Under the pieces are notes generated by a model. It worked only from the letters and a program-made list of their open reading frames with translations, made no database searches and was not told the origin of the DNA. The position numbers and the translations under genes are program-made. 64,000 bases of DNA from Eudromia elegans (taxonomy: Eukaryota; Chordata; Aves; Tinamiformes; Tinamidae), in assembly GCA_003342815.1 (NCBI GenBank), contig PTEX01000060.1, positions 2,079,849 to 2,143,848 of the forward strand, written 5' to 3'. This document shows, piece by piece, positions 1 through 11,246 of the stretch; within the stretch, counting starts at the first letter, position 1; the number at the start of each line of letters is the position of its first letter.

Positions 1-387
1 AACCCTTGTGTCTCATATAATCTCAACAGTTTCGTGGGCGTTACTTTTCATGGTCCGATATTAAGAGAGCTGACCTAAGAAAACAAGGGTAATACAGGGC
101 TCTGGACTGCCTTCTCAAGTGTCCTGTTTAGTGCTAGAAAATGCCGTGGTGATGCCTCAGGCAGCAAAAGAGACAGGATTCCTCAGGCAGCTCAGCTGCC
201 TTCCTCTGCACAAACACCCTGAAGAGCAGGCGTTGAGCAAGTGAGACAGGAGGAGGACTACGTGGTTGAGAGACAGGAGCTTAGGGGTGACATGGGCTCC
301 CAAAGACACCAGCTTTGAGGGTATACCAGGGTAGTAAACAAAAGACTATAGCAGGACAGAGAAGGTCAATGAAAATAGGCAAAGTTG

Positions 388-443
388 GCTGGACTAGATG
401 ATCTCCTAAGGTCCTTTCTGGCCTGATTTCTCTGATTCTGTGA
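388..443 (+). mobile_element. CR1 LINE, short 3' tail
   Basis: This is the last ~55 bp of a CR1 element: a GGACTAGATGATCTC block, a degraded 'aaggtcctttctggcctga' segment (normally 'gaggtcccttccaacct'), and one TGATTCTGTGA repeat unit at the end. CR1 copies begin reverse transcription at the 3' end, so very short tails like this are common. The drift from the usual tail suggests an old insertion. No coding part remains. Confidence 0.8.
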
Positions 444-444
444 G

Positions 445-2604
445 AAACAACTTACATACAAAAAGAACAAAAGGAGATGGCAATCTGGGAGGGGTGAGGG
501 AGGCACAAATTAGACAGGACAAAGACACAGTAAAGGTCAATAAAAAAAAGTTTGCTACACGGTTGAGATTTTAATGCCTACTTAAGAGTCAGTAATATCA
601 GACTCTTCTGGATATACATTCACATACGTAGAAATTGTTGCATTATAATTTTCATTTGTGTACACTAATAAATGCATTCAGTTATTGATATTGCACCAAG
701 GCTTCTGGGAAACTGTTCAGAACTGTCAGTGATGTGCAACATCTTTTTTTTTGTATGCCTCTGTTTGTTTAATCCGCATTAGCCTTCCCTGTGCCGTGGG
801 TTTAACTATCAGCAGAGCAAAAGAGAAGATGGGCAAAAGTGCACAACAAAATGTCACTGGACTCAAAGCCTGGTCAAGGTCCAGCCCTCCAAAAGAGATG
901 CAATCTGGAAAACCACTGGTCTGGGACAGCTATCAAAATGAAAGCAGGCAATAATACCATCAGGATGGGCACTGAGGAATGGAAACAGGCATAACTGCAC
1001 TGTCCATCTTGCCCTTTGGCTGGGACAGACTCCAGGGCCTGCTATCTGAACTGCTCCTCAATTCAGGTCACGCTATTAGTTAGGTAGTTAATACGTCTGG
1101 ACAGAGCCCCCCAGGGAAACTGCTGAGTGACCTGACTGGAAAAGTGAGACTGATTAAAAAATAGAGGAATTTGGTGGATATAGGGGTATAAACCTACATA
1201 GCTATCATAGTTTTTGATATCAACAATACGACATTATAGTAAATGCTGTTGACATCTCATGATATTCCCATCCTGGGAAATCCTTATTCTCTTGTGCTAC
1301 ATCTATGAAGGTGTAGATCATAAACTGAGAGAGCAAAGTGGTATCTTATGTCCTACAGTCTTATTCAAAAAGGTATCAACAGCAACTAGAAATATTTAAT
1401 TGGCTCTATAATTAGCTTAATAAATTTATATGAATATTTATCACACATATGAGCTCTACTTCTCTATCTACCTGTTTCTTTCATGCCTATTCCTGCAGGG
1501 TTTGCTCATCTAGCTGTATATAAATCACTCGTTGTAGGACTTCCATCTCAATAAGCTCATATGCGTCATTAGCCTGAGACACCCTCCAGCTTCACACCCT
1601 GAGCTGCAGTCTGATGTGGGAGGACAGAGCAGCATGTCTAGAGAAACTGTGGTAGTTAGAGCCCAGGAGCTGCAGGATTTTACTGCAGATCCCCATCCTT
1701 GCAGCTCACCTCTTTTGCTCCTTTGGGAGAGCTCATACACCCTGCAGTATTTTGAGTTTTTGACACGTGGGAGCACAAATAGCTGTCACATTTAACCTCT
1801 GCTCAAACGTTTAGGTAAAGATGGTATCACTCAAGTCTCCTCAGCAAGCCAGGGCATAGGGATGGGCATGTCACAAAAGCCAATGTCTCACAGCTTCTGA
1901 GGAGGTGTAGCTATTGTATATTTGCACAGACCCACACGTCAGATGCAGCCTTGACCATGGCTGACTGAAGTAATTAAAAGGATAAAAAAAAAAAAAAAAG
2001 ACCTAAAAGAAGGTGCTAGCAGACAATCAGAGACTTGTTTTGAAATCCAAAACTGCAGCCCTCAGATCATCAACAGAGCCAGCAGCTGTTAGAGATGTCC
2101 AGCTTCGTGCTGCCTTAGTTCCTGGCATTCACAGCTCTCCAGGTGTCTTGATTCAGCTCCTTGGCATGGCCACAAATACCTCTGTTGTGACAAGACCGAG
2201 CAACCCCATACATGGTTAATTCTCAGTATTCCTCCAGCACGCATCCCTGATCACTGATTTTCATACAGCAGCTTCAAACGATCTTCTTCTTTGTGGCCAA
2301 CTGGTTAAAATGTGCAACTTTTCTGCATGGTGGGATTCAAAGTTTTATCTCATGTTGCCCTGCGTAACACCCTGTGGTGGAACAAGCCACGGAAGTTTTT
2401 CAGCTTCAGTATTCAGCTGCCTAGAATAACTATTTGGGCGCCAGAGGCTATACTAAACTAATTAAAAGTTAATAAAGACTGACAATGAACGTGCTTGCAT
2501 GGAAAAGGACCAAGGACATGAACTGCTGTCCCTGCTCCACACATTCACATATTTGCATATCTTTTTTTTTCCTTTTCTTTACCAAAAGACCAGAACGTTA
2601 CAGA
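445..2604. other. Unannotated AT-rich stretch
   Basis: No gene is supported here. A 67-codon frame at 751-954 and an 83-codon frame at 1525-1776 (- strand) resemble nothing I recognise and lie in ordinary-looking sequence. A 16-base A run sits at 1984-1999, but no retrocopied gene is recognisable before it. The part from 1560 to 2440 is somewhat richer in G+C than its surroundings. I cannot assign it a function. Confidence 0.5.
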
Positions 2605-2605
2605 A

Positions 2606-2639
2606 TATCATTGCCTATCTTTCAGAATAGGCAATGATA
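2606..2639. repeat. Perfect 13-bp inverted repeat (hairpin)
   Basis: TATCATTGCCTAT (2606-2618) is followed by an 8-base spacer and its exact reverse complement ATAGGCAATGATA (2627-2639). The bases just outside do not pair, so the arms stop sharply. As RNA it would form a 13-bp stem, which is shorter than a typical microRNA precursor. No function is inferred. Confidence 0.85.
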
Positions 2640-2762
2640 ATACTGAATGATACATTCAGAACTTGGTGTCTGTTGATGCTGTATATTTTGGCAAAAAGAA
2701 ATGGTAACACATGAGCCAAGTCATGTAATAACAGAAAATATTTGCTCTTGGTTTCATAAAAA

Positions 2763-2890
2763 GATCTTCCAAACCCCTCCGGGCTGCCACCCTGTGCCCC
2801 ATGCTCTGGGTGTCCCTGCTGGAGCAGGGGGTTGGACTAGGTGATCTCTAGAGGTCCCTTCCAACCTCAACCGTTCTGTGATTCTGTGAT
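2763..2890 (+). mobile_element. CR1 LINE, 3' tail
   Basis: This fragment runs from 'gatcttccaa', the end of the CR1 ORF2 coding part, through a 'ccaccctgtgccccatgctc' segment, the 'ctgctggagcaggggg' stem, GGACTAGGTGATCTC and CTTCCAACCTC to two ATTCTGTG units. It is a 5'-truncated copy of about 130 bp. It shares the 'ctggagcagggg' version of the 3' stem with the copies at 10.9 and 61.2 kb, so they probably belong to one older subfamily. Confidence 0.93.
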
Positions 2891-4578
2891 CCATGACTGG
2901 ATGCTATAACCAGCATTGTATAAAGCCACAGGGTTAGAAGTTCCTTTTTTTCTTAATAAATTCTGAATTGCTTGATGAAGAGTGAAAGAGTTTCATCACA
3001 ACCTTTATGAGCTTTTTGCCTCAGCTTACAAAGACCATGTGCCAGTCATCTGGAAACTGCTGTGGAAGCACAGCTGAGAACCAAGCCTAAGATTTACAAG
3101 TATAGGTTCTATAAAATCTATAAAATATCCCCTGTGGTTTTATAACAGCTATCTTATCTCATTCTTATATATTGCTGTTGTGAGTTTAGGCATTATAGGT
3201 AAACATGGTGCATAGAAAAGAAAGATGGTTTCATTTCCCATCTGTGTAAAGCCAGATTTGATTTAAGAGCTACAGAAGCTATCTCTGCATCTTGTTACAC
3301 ACTAGTCTATTGCACTAATAACAACAGACATACTTTTGATGTGATTTACCACCTAACAAAGAAATTTATCAAAAAAAAAATGTAAATTAGAAAATGCAAG
3401 TGGGGACAAATTCATTGCAAAATGTCTTTCAAGTGTTAAGGAAGACATAATAATTAATCTCACAATGGAGATTCATTAAAGGATATTCTCATTAAGTAAA
3501 CAATTGAAATCAGAATATATGCATTCGTTAAAAAGATGGGCCTGTCAACCAGAACGTGGTGGAACGGTATTTGAAGATGATTAAAGAAAAAGGAAAAATG
3601 AAAAAAATGATGACATGATAAAAATTACTTCAGTTTAATAGAAAAAAAAGTCAATATTGCAAAATCACAAGGGAAACAAAATAAGTATTGTAGCTCTTAA
3701 AGTAATGAGCAACGAGTAAAGATACATCAGCTATACAATGCATGCCAAATTACAGTAGATATATGATATTTATAAAAGGGGAAATTAGGATTGTGGATGA
3801 CTCAAAAAATTGTAGGGATTTAGAATAAGTCTCAGATTTGTATATATTTAGTGCTCACAGAAGAGATATACAGAAATGTTTCTACAATGGAGAAATTAAG
3901 TAAAAACAGGACTGTGTGACCCTGCTGTCTCACTGAGCTATTTGTGGGTGTGCTAGCCTTGTAAAAGGAAGACATAGGAAATATTAAGTTAACAATGTGA
4001 GTATTCAAAAGTCATGAGGAAAATAATTCCCAAATAATGACATATTGTTTTCAGAGTCATAGGACTCTTTCAGAAATAAAACAAAACTTTGTGTTCTCAT
4101 TTCTGAGCACTGAGAGCTTCATATCATTTTCCTGCCAGAATTTCTCATAAATACAATTTGGAATCATCCTTTTTCTAAAAACAGACAATGAACACCGTGC
4201 ACTCATGTGATTCCAGAAACTGTAACTTTAATAATAAAATTCAGGCAAAGGGTCATCACTAGCTTGTGTTGATTGGAAGCTGTGTGTGAATGTCTAGACT
4301 CAACTGTAACTTCTGATGTCATTGTCTTTAGTGCAATATCTAGCTCTATATACATAAATGTTTGTGCATGCATATATATATACATCACTATATATATATA
4401 AATTACCACATATTCAGCGTATTTAGTGCAGTAAGTAGAAATATGATAGAAATAAGTATTTAGCTCTGCTAAATTTAGGTCTGCGAAATTTCTGGTAGCA
4501 AATAAAAATGTACAGTGAAAAGAGAGGTAAGAGCAGTGAGAGAGAAACGTCCCAGTCATGTACAGGTGTCCTCTAATC

Positions 4579-4636
4579 TAAACAGTGACCTCAGTCACTG
4601 TTTACTAGGGCACAACTAGGGCAAACTAGGGCACAT
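4579..4636. repeat. 11-bp hairpin followed by tandem ACTAGGGCA units
   Basis: TAAACAGTGAC (4579-4589), the loop CTCA, and GTCACTGTTTA (4594-4604) form a perfect 11-bp inverted repeat. Immediately after, sharing bases with the right arm, come three tandem ACTAGGGCA units (4603-4633). A duplication-prone hairpin is one simple explanation; function is unknown. Confidence 0.8.
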
Positions 4637-6288
4637 CGAGAAAACAAAGTCATTTTTAATTGCCAGTAGAAGGGGTAGTATTTTATATTACGGCACATTG
4701 ATTAAAATATCTCTACTAAGTCTGTGGAAAGGCAGTTCATTGTAGTCTCTTGAGACTCACCAATCACAACATGCTAAAGAAAGGTTGATTTACCCTTTGT
4801 TTGTTCTTGGTGATCATTATATTTAAGCAATAGCCATAAGAAGGCGAAGTTCGTAGGAAACCATTCTCTTAGATTAAGTTGCAAGTGTGTCCTAGTTGTG
4901 TCTTTCTTTCAGAGTACTGAGTACAGAGCTAGAAAGAAGTAAACTGAGACGCCAAATTGTCCCTGTCGTCCAGTATGTTTACAGATTGCCTATGAGATCT
5001 TCAATAGATTGTTTAAGCCCCCCATCTCTGTGGGGCCACTCTCCAGCCAAGAAGCTGGATCGTTTTCTCTCATCTTCTTCTTGTGTCTGTTTTACACATC
5101 CTGTATGACATTGGTGAATGACACTGGCCTAACATAAATCTTCCCTAAAACCAGAGGCAGCTTAGAGGCTGCAGTACTCTGCACAGTCAGTATCAATTTG
5201 GGTCCCTAGACTCTTTAATACTGAAGTCATTAACAAGAAATTTTTCATTTATTGATTCCAATGGCAACCAAAACAGGCTTTTCTCAGATCATTCTGTTTA
5301 ACCGTTTCCCTGACACAGCAAGAATCTTGGAGAGCAAAATTTTGTGAGAGCCAGAGAAGACATTATATGTGTAATGACATATAACAACTTCATGGAAGTA
5401 GAATTCATTAAAAATATTAAATAAATAGAATCACAGAGAGCATATTAAGTTCTTGAGCCAAAAATAGCTGGTGTGCAAGACAGTATGAGACGGCTGATCT
5501 CTTCTGACCCTCTCCTAATGAGTGCTTGAAGTAACGAATGTAGTAGTCATTGGACCCTTGCCCTGACTCAGAGTAGTTTTCTTATTTATGAAGTGGAATG
5601 AAGAATACCTTTTCTGAATACCACAAACCTTCATCCAGTAGAAAGCCAGGATAAATGGGTGACAATTTTTTGTCCTGTGTGCTACAAGAATCATACTGCA
5701 TGTTACACCTAATTGTTCTTCAGTAACCACCTGGAGCTGAGCAATATAACATCCATAGTGTTTATGGTCTAACTGTTAGCATCACACAAAATATCACTTA
5801 GCATAACATGGAGGATATAAATATCTGTTCATTTCCTCTTACCTCTTATGTTGGGACTTACTCAACGTCTGTTTTCTAAGACATTGACATCTAATTTAAG
5901 CTAGTTCTCTGTGCTCTTACTAGACTCCGGAGAGGATGAAAAACAGGTCAAAAGGATGTCTTACTTTTTTAGACACCTATCTTAAGGAGGGCTGAATAGT
6001 GTCTGGGGTGTCTCCATTCACCACAGACTGTGGCAGAAGCATACATGACCAGTTCAACTACTTAGATGACTTTAAATATATACTTGTGTTTTCACATGCT
6101 TTTATCTCTCTTAAAATCTAATAAACTTACTCACAACAAATGAAACTGAAACCTTGAAAAGTTTCATTCACTAAATACATTAAAATGTGCATTAAAACAG
6201 AGTAAATGTGGAAAAGTGTATTAGCCCTGTCTCTTTTAAGTTTAATTTGTTAATATGTCATTAAATCTTAATAGGATGTCCTAAAGGC

Positions 6289-6310
6289 ATCTATCTATCT
6301 ATCTATCTAT
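6289..6310. repeat. (CTAT)n microsatellite, short
   Basis: About five to six CTAT/ATCT tetranucleotide units in a row, followed by an interrupted TATC unit. A longer run of the same motif lies at 33443-33496. Confidence 0.9.
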
Positions 6311-7628
6311 TATCTTTCTCAGAAGAAAGAAAAGTTCCGTTTTCTATTTTCTTGTCCATATTTCCTAACTTCCTTTGGTATTTGAAATAAAGTTACTGAT
6401 TTTTGTTAAAGTCAGTAATAGCTGATGAAGACTGATTTTTATTTTCCAATCTCAGAAGCCATTTTCAGCCTAAATTCACAATGCAATAAATATTCCTCCT
6501 CAGGCCATCAGGCAGAAGGCATACTAGCAGTTCTGAATGATTATATATCTGCTGTCCTTGTGAAAAAATAAAAGTTTTGTGTTTATTGCTTTTTATTTCC
6601 CCCCTTTTTATTTCAGTGGTTGTCCCCTTCGTATTCCCTACAGTTTTGACAGTTTGTGGTTGACCCTTTTACACTAGGCTAATTGATGACCATTTGAGTT
6701 ATGATGACAAAGCAGCTGTATTAATCATGTAACACGTCTGACTTCTTTTACTATATTAGCCCTCTGGGAAATCTGTCAGCAAATTATGTCCGCATGTTAA
6801 GCTCCTTTGAACAATCAGTTCAGCTAAAGCCTTAGCCACCAAAATCTATTTATTTTCTTTAGAAATAATTTTCCTAATTTTTAGTGACTTAGATTTTTTT
6901 TTTTCCACTAGGTTGAAACCAAATTATACGCAATTCTCATGCCCAAAGAAATTCATTTTAACACAGGCAAATGAAATGAACATAGTAGCTGTTAGATGAT
7001 GTGAACTGTAAATTTTCAAATTCCAAAGTTCTTAAGAGCAGCACGTAAGTTAGAAGAGTTTCCTTGCTCTTGCTCTTTCCAATCTTCTGGAAATTATCTG
7101 AAATATTTACCGAGAGGAATGAAATGCAGGTTTTTTCATCTTTGCCCTGGGAAGTGTTTTTAATCTCATTATCTCATTCTATATGGTAGAAACAAACAAA
7201 CAAACAAAAAATGCAATCTAAATGTGGACAGGTGAAGCAACTGAGAAATTATATGGTAGAAATTTTTGGTAAGAGCATACTCTGTAGAGAACATTAAAAA
7301 GTTATTTTCTTAATTTGGTGTGATGACAGTGCGATGAATGCTTATTTACTTAGGCAGGTGGCCTTTAGATGCACTTTTAGATCTGCCTTGTGCCTATCTA
7401 ATCTACGTCATCAACCTAGGTAAGTGCCTCTGGAAATCCAAGATACGAAGCATGCTTTGCCCCAGGAACAACACGAAATCTCAGCACCGCTTAATTTCAT
7501 AAGGAATTCATAAGGCCTGTGATATCCTTCTACAAAAATAAAAACCAGCTCAGGTGCATGAGATGTGCTCTTAGTAGACACATGATCTCCATGTCTGCCT
7601 TCTTGTCAGCTGACAGAAAACTAGTCAA

Positions 7629-7648
7629 GTTAGCACACTAGTGCTAAC
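7629..7648. repeat. Perfect 8-bp inverted repeat
   Basis: GTTAGCAC, the spacer ACTA, then GTGCTAAC. This is a short perfect hairpin in otherwise unremarkable sequence. It may be chance. Confidence 0.6.
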
Positions 7649-7940
7649 ACACTGGATATATCCTGCATTTCAAAGCCACTTTTTAGTTCAGACTCAGCAT
7701 CTGGTTTTGTGGCTTCTACCATGCTCAGAGTTTTGCTTGGCAAAAACTTCATACAAATACCTTTATTAAGAATGAATAAATAAACAGGTGGTTTATAACT
7801 AGGGAAAATTCCATCACTACATGTCATCCTGAAAATACTTCCTTTGCAGGAGAGTCTAATGTTATACCTTGTGTGGCATCTTTGGTAAAAGAAACAGGGA
7901 GTGAATTGTAAAGGAGTAGGTAGAAATACAGAATTACAGT

Positions 7941-8280
7941 ATCACAGAATGATTGAGGTTGGAAGGGACCTCTAGAGATCATCTAGTCCAACGTCCCTCC
8001 TCAAGCAGGGACACCCAGAGGACGGGGCACAGGGTGGCATTCAGGTGAACTTTGAAGATCCACCACATTTTTTTTTTTACATTCTCTCCTCAGATATTTA
8101 CAGGTATTTATACATATTGATAAGATTCCCTCTCATTCTTCTCCTTGCCAGGCTAAACAAGCTTAGCTCACTTAGACTTTACCTAATATAATAGACACTC
8201 CAGTCTACGCTGGACCATCTATAGAAGTTCCACATTGCTCTTGCCTTGGGGAGCACAGAGCTGCACACAATGTGAGTTTC
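7941..8280 (-). mobile_element. CR1 LINE, old copy with internal deletion
   Basis: Read on the - strand. 7941-8062 is a CR1 3' tail: 'atcacagaatgattgaggtt', 'ggaagggacctctagagatc', and on to 'tttgaagatc'. After a T-rich join (8066-8079), 8088-8275 matches an upstream part of CR1 ORF2: 'attgataagattccctctca' (the 'atyaatatg' region), a 'ctccttgccaggctaaacaa' segment, and 'cttggggagcacagagctgc', the reverse of the GAPQ-coding stretch. In other CR1 copies about 200 bp normally separates these two parts, so this copy has lost that piece. The ORF2 part is strongly diverged, so the insertion is old. Confidence 0.85.
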
Positions 8281-10931
8281 CTTAGGAAAAGTTTGAGAAT
8301 TTCTCCGCAGAAGAGTTTCAAAGTCTGTGAACCTGCTGTTCTTTCAGTGACCCCAGGCTAGTTCCTGCACTAGCACAGCAGAATTCTTCAGGAGATGGAC
8401 CAACACCCTGCTGCAGGGTCATAAAGTCATATTCAGATATATACAACAAAAGTAGCCCTTAAAATGTGTTATTGAAAGTTACACCTCTTGCATGAAAAGA
8501 CTTGCATTAACTGTCAACAGCATTAAGCTTACTATTTGCTTCTATCTACATCTACTTTAGAGTTGGGGAATTTTCTCAACCATACGAGTGGTTGTGATAA
8601 ACCTTTCTTCTTTCTTGGCGCGCTACCAGTTGTGTTGAGGTAGTGGAGCTACTTTTATGGAAGAATTTGAAAGAAGAGGAATAATTCAGACTCACATCTA
8701 TAAAGATTATTTGGACCTTCTTACTGGTTTTTTGTTTGTTTGTTTTTGCTTGTTTTGTAAGTGATATGGGCTACTCTCTGAAGTTATTTATCCCTCTTAT
8801 TCTTCCTACTGAGTGGTATTCAAATACTGGTTCAGTGTATGTTCTGATAATAAAAAACAGCACTTCTCACATATCTTGTGTGAAGTGAATCAAAAGATTA
8901 TGAAATGTCCGCCTGCAGATACCTCTAAATCCAGGTTAGTACACAATATAACCTACCATTGTAAAACATAGTCATTTTCTCAGTAAGATAAAACTCATGG
9001 TAGCAGAAACATCTTGACACAGCTCATGCACAAAGAAATGCTGGCACCATGAATGATGTAGTAAACTATATTAAAATAGCAATTTTAACTCCTGCTAAAA
9101 CATAACAGAAAGAAAAGCTGGTTTGGTTTTTTTTTTTGTAACATTCTTATTAGAGTATTCCTCACACTGATTAATTGCTTGATGAGGTTTTCCTTTCTGA
9201 CTCATTAACCCAGGCAGTAACCCAGGCTCCGCTACCACATCACCCCAACCTGCAAGGTGGAGAGATGGAAGACCTGTAACTATTTTGAGGTCTGTCTGAG
9301 TCCTGACAGTGGCCACAACAGTCTTCCTGAGGAGAGAAGTGATCTATAGTGATCTTTATCTGTCAGCACAATATATCTGAGTTTGGGTAGACAGCCAGGG
9401 ATAATAAGCTTACATACAGGCATTTCAGTGAATGCCAGCACAAACTTTGAGATCAGGTCCTTTGTAAATCCCAAGTGGGGATACAGTAATCGTGAGTGGT
9501 GCTGGTTAGAAAGAACTGCTAACAGGACCTTTCTAAGCTCCTGGTTTATGGGCAAGGTATGTAAAAAATCATGCTTTCTTAAACATAGGAAAAATCAAAA
9601 CAGCTGGACGGTTTCCCATCTCCACATTTTTTTATTCTTACACTCCATTTCTTGTCCTTCTGAGGCTGTGGTTGATGTCCACAGGCTTCTGCTTGTCCTG
9701 TGCTGTCCGTGTTCCATCCACACCTAGAGATAAGAATGACCCATGACATCTACTCCAACATTACAAAAATTTTCTGAGTTACCTTGTGTTTCTTTCTGAG
9801 TGGATATATACGTCCATGTTTAGAACTTCACAATATTTCAGAGACTTTCATCCAGAAAGGAATTCAAAGATTTCTCACAGTAGTCTTGAGTGAAAGGTGA
9901 TAGCTTCAGGCACTGGTTTCCATAAAGATTTGCAGGCTGGTTTAAATCAGTGGGCAAAACTCTCAGTCTCCATATGAAGCTAACAAGCTAAGGTTCATGG
10001 AGAGATGCAGGAGAGATGTATGTCTTGCATTTTGTCACTCTTATGAACATATTCTCTCTCTTCCTGGATCTTCTACAAAGTGAATACAGAAGAATGTGGT
10101 CTGCAAAGATTTTCTAGACTACTTTCTGAGGCAAAAGCTGGCAAGAAGAAAAAAAAAATGAAGATGAAGGTGAAGATGAAAAGGGAAAGGAACTGGAAAA
10201 GAAAAAAAATGAAAAGAGGAAGAGGAAGAGAGGAAGAACCTCCCTAAGGAACTCTTCTGTTGCCAAGGGATAGTCATAGATAATTATTACACTGTGCAGA
10301 ATTTGTGTATCATAATGGACACAACCTTCAGGAAAATCTTGGTATAGGGCATTAATTTAAGCTTCAGGAGTGCACTTGCCGTGCCATGTTGTGCTATTAA
10401 CCATGCATCCACGGTGCTACTGAATGGTGTGAGACAGAGCACGGCAGGTCAGTCTCCTTTATTATATAGCTAAGGTTAATTACATTAATTATTGATAAAA
10501 TATTTTTCTACTGCTACTGTTTTGCCTACTTCCACAATTCTTACGTCTATAAAAGTACGTGAGATTTATAAGGGGAATGTTAATATAAATATAGCCTCTG
10601 CCAGGTACTGCTGCTTGTGAAACAATATAAAGTGACACTGAATTACATCAGACTTGAAGATCAAGCCACTTGCATGCAAGTATGTAAATACAGATTTAGA
10701 TTATGCTTAAGGAAACACCCTGAATAACCTTAAGTGACTTCCACCTGATTAGTGGCAGTATTTTCCATTTTGGTCTGTCTTCAAAAGATTCTACTTCTTT
10801 GAATATACTTTGTATGGATACTACTTATGCCAGCAAGTCACTGGAGAACAAATAAATATAAGAAAAACAGAAAATAAAATGTGTCATGGTAATGATTATC
10901 AAGTGTGTTTCTGCACAAATGTATTTTTCAC
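8281..10931. other. Unannotated stretch with a purine-rich tract
   Basis: No gene or mobile element recognised. Two overlapping frames near 9280-9727, one per strand, are open for 91 and 114 codons. They resemble no family I know, and overlapping open frames on both strands argue against real coding. The notable content is the purine-rich tract at 10144-10238, listed separately. Confidence 0.5.
10144..10238 (+). repeat. Purine-rich (GAA/GGA) tract
   Basis: About 95 bases almost wholly A and G on the + strand, built from A runs, GAAGATGAAG units and GGAAGAGGAAGAG units. Only a few T and C interrupt it. Long polypurine tracts can form triplex DNA and are mutation-prone; nothing here shows that this one does. 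Confidence 0.85.
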
Positions 10932-11246
10932 AAAATCCCAGAATCTCAGAATGGTTGAGGCTGGAAGGGACGTCTAGGGATCACCTAGTCCATCCCCCTG
11001 CTCCAGCAGGGACACCTAGAGCACGGGGCACAGGGTGGCATCCAGGTGAGTTTTGAAGATCTCCAGAGAAGGAGACTCCACAGCCTCTCTGGGCAGCCTG
11101 TTCCAGTGCTCTGTCACCCTCACAGCAAAGAAGTTCCTCCTCACATGGAACTGCCTGGGTTTCAACTTTTACCCATTACCCCTTTTCCTGTCACTGGCCA
11201 CCACTGAGAAGAGTTTGGCCCCCTCTTCCCTACCTTTATCCATCGG
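10932..11246 (-). mobile_element. CR1 LINE, 3' part, about 315 bp
   Basis: On the - strand this is a continuous CR1 3' end: the tail 'aatcccagaatctcagaatg' and 'ggaagggacgtctagggatc', the stem 'ctgctccagcagggacacc', then the reverse of the ORF2 C-terminus through 'gaagatctccagagaagg', 'ctctgggcagcctgttccag' and 'ctggccaccactgagaagag'. The last 5' bases run into the region coding for the 'YKYL' segment and end near 11246. A + strand 65-codon frame (11053-11250) is the antisense of the ORF2 end and not a gene. Moderately diverged, 5'-truncated. Confidence 0.95.

Larger units (their letters stand above)
2891..7940. other. AT-rich unique sequence, no gene seen
   Basis: About 5 kb without a recognisable exon or mobile element. 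It contains two small hairpins and a short tandem repeat (listed separately), alternating TA runs near 4370-4402, a (CTAT)n run at 6289-6310 and a (CAAA)n run near 7191-7208. The longest open frame (118 codons, 4203-4559, - strand) has low-complexity composition, caused partly by the TA repeats, and I do not consider it a gene. Confidence 0.5.

Noticed and set aside
1984-1999. A16 run as the tail of a processed gene copy
   Set aside because: No gene-like sequence or flanking duplication is recognisable upstream.
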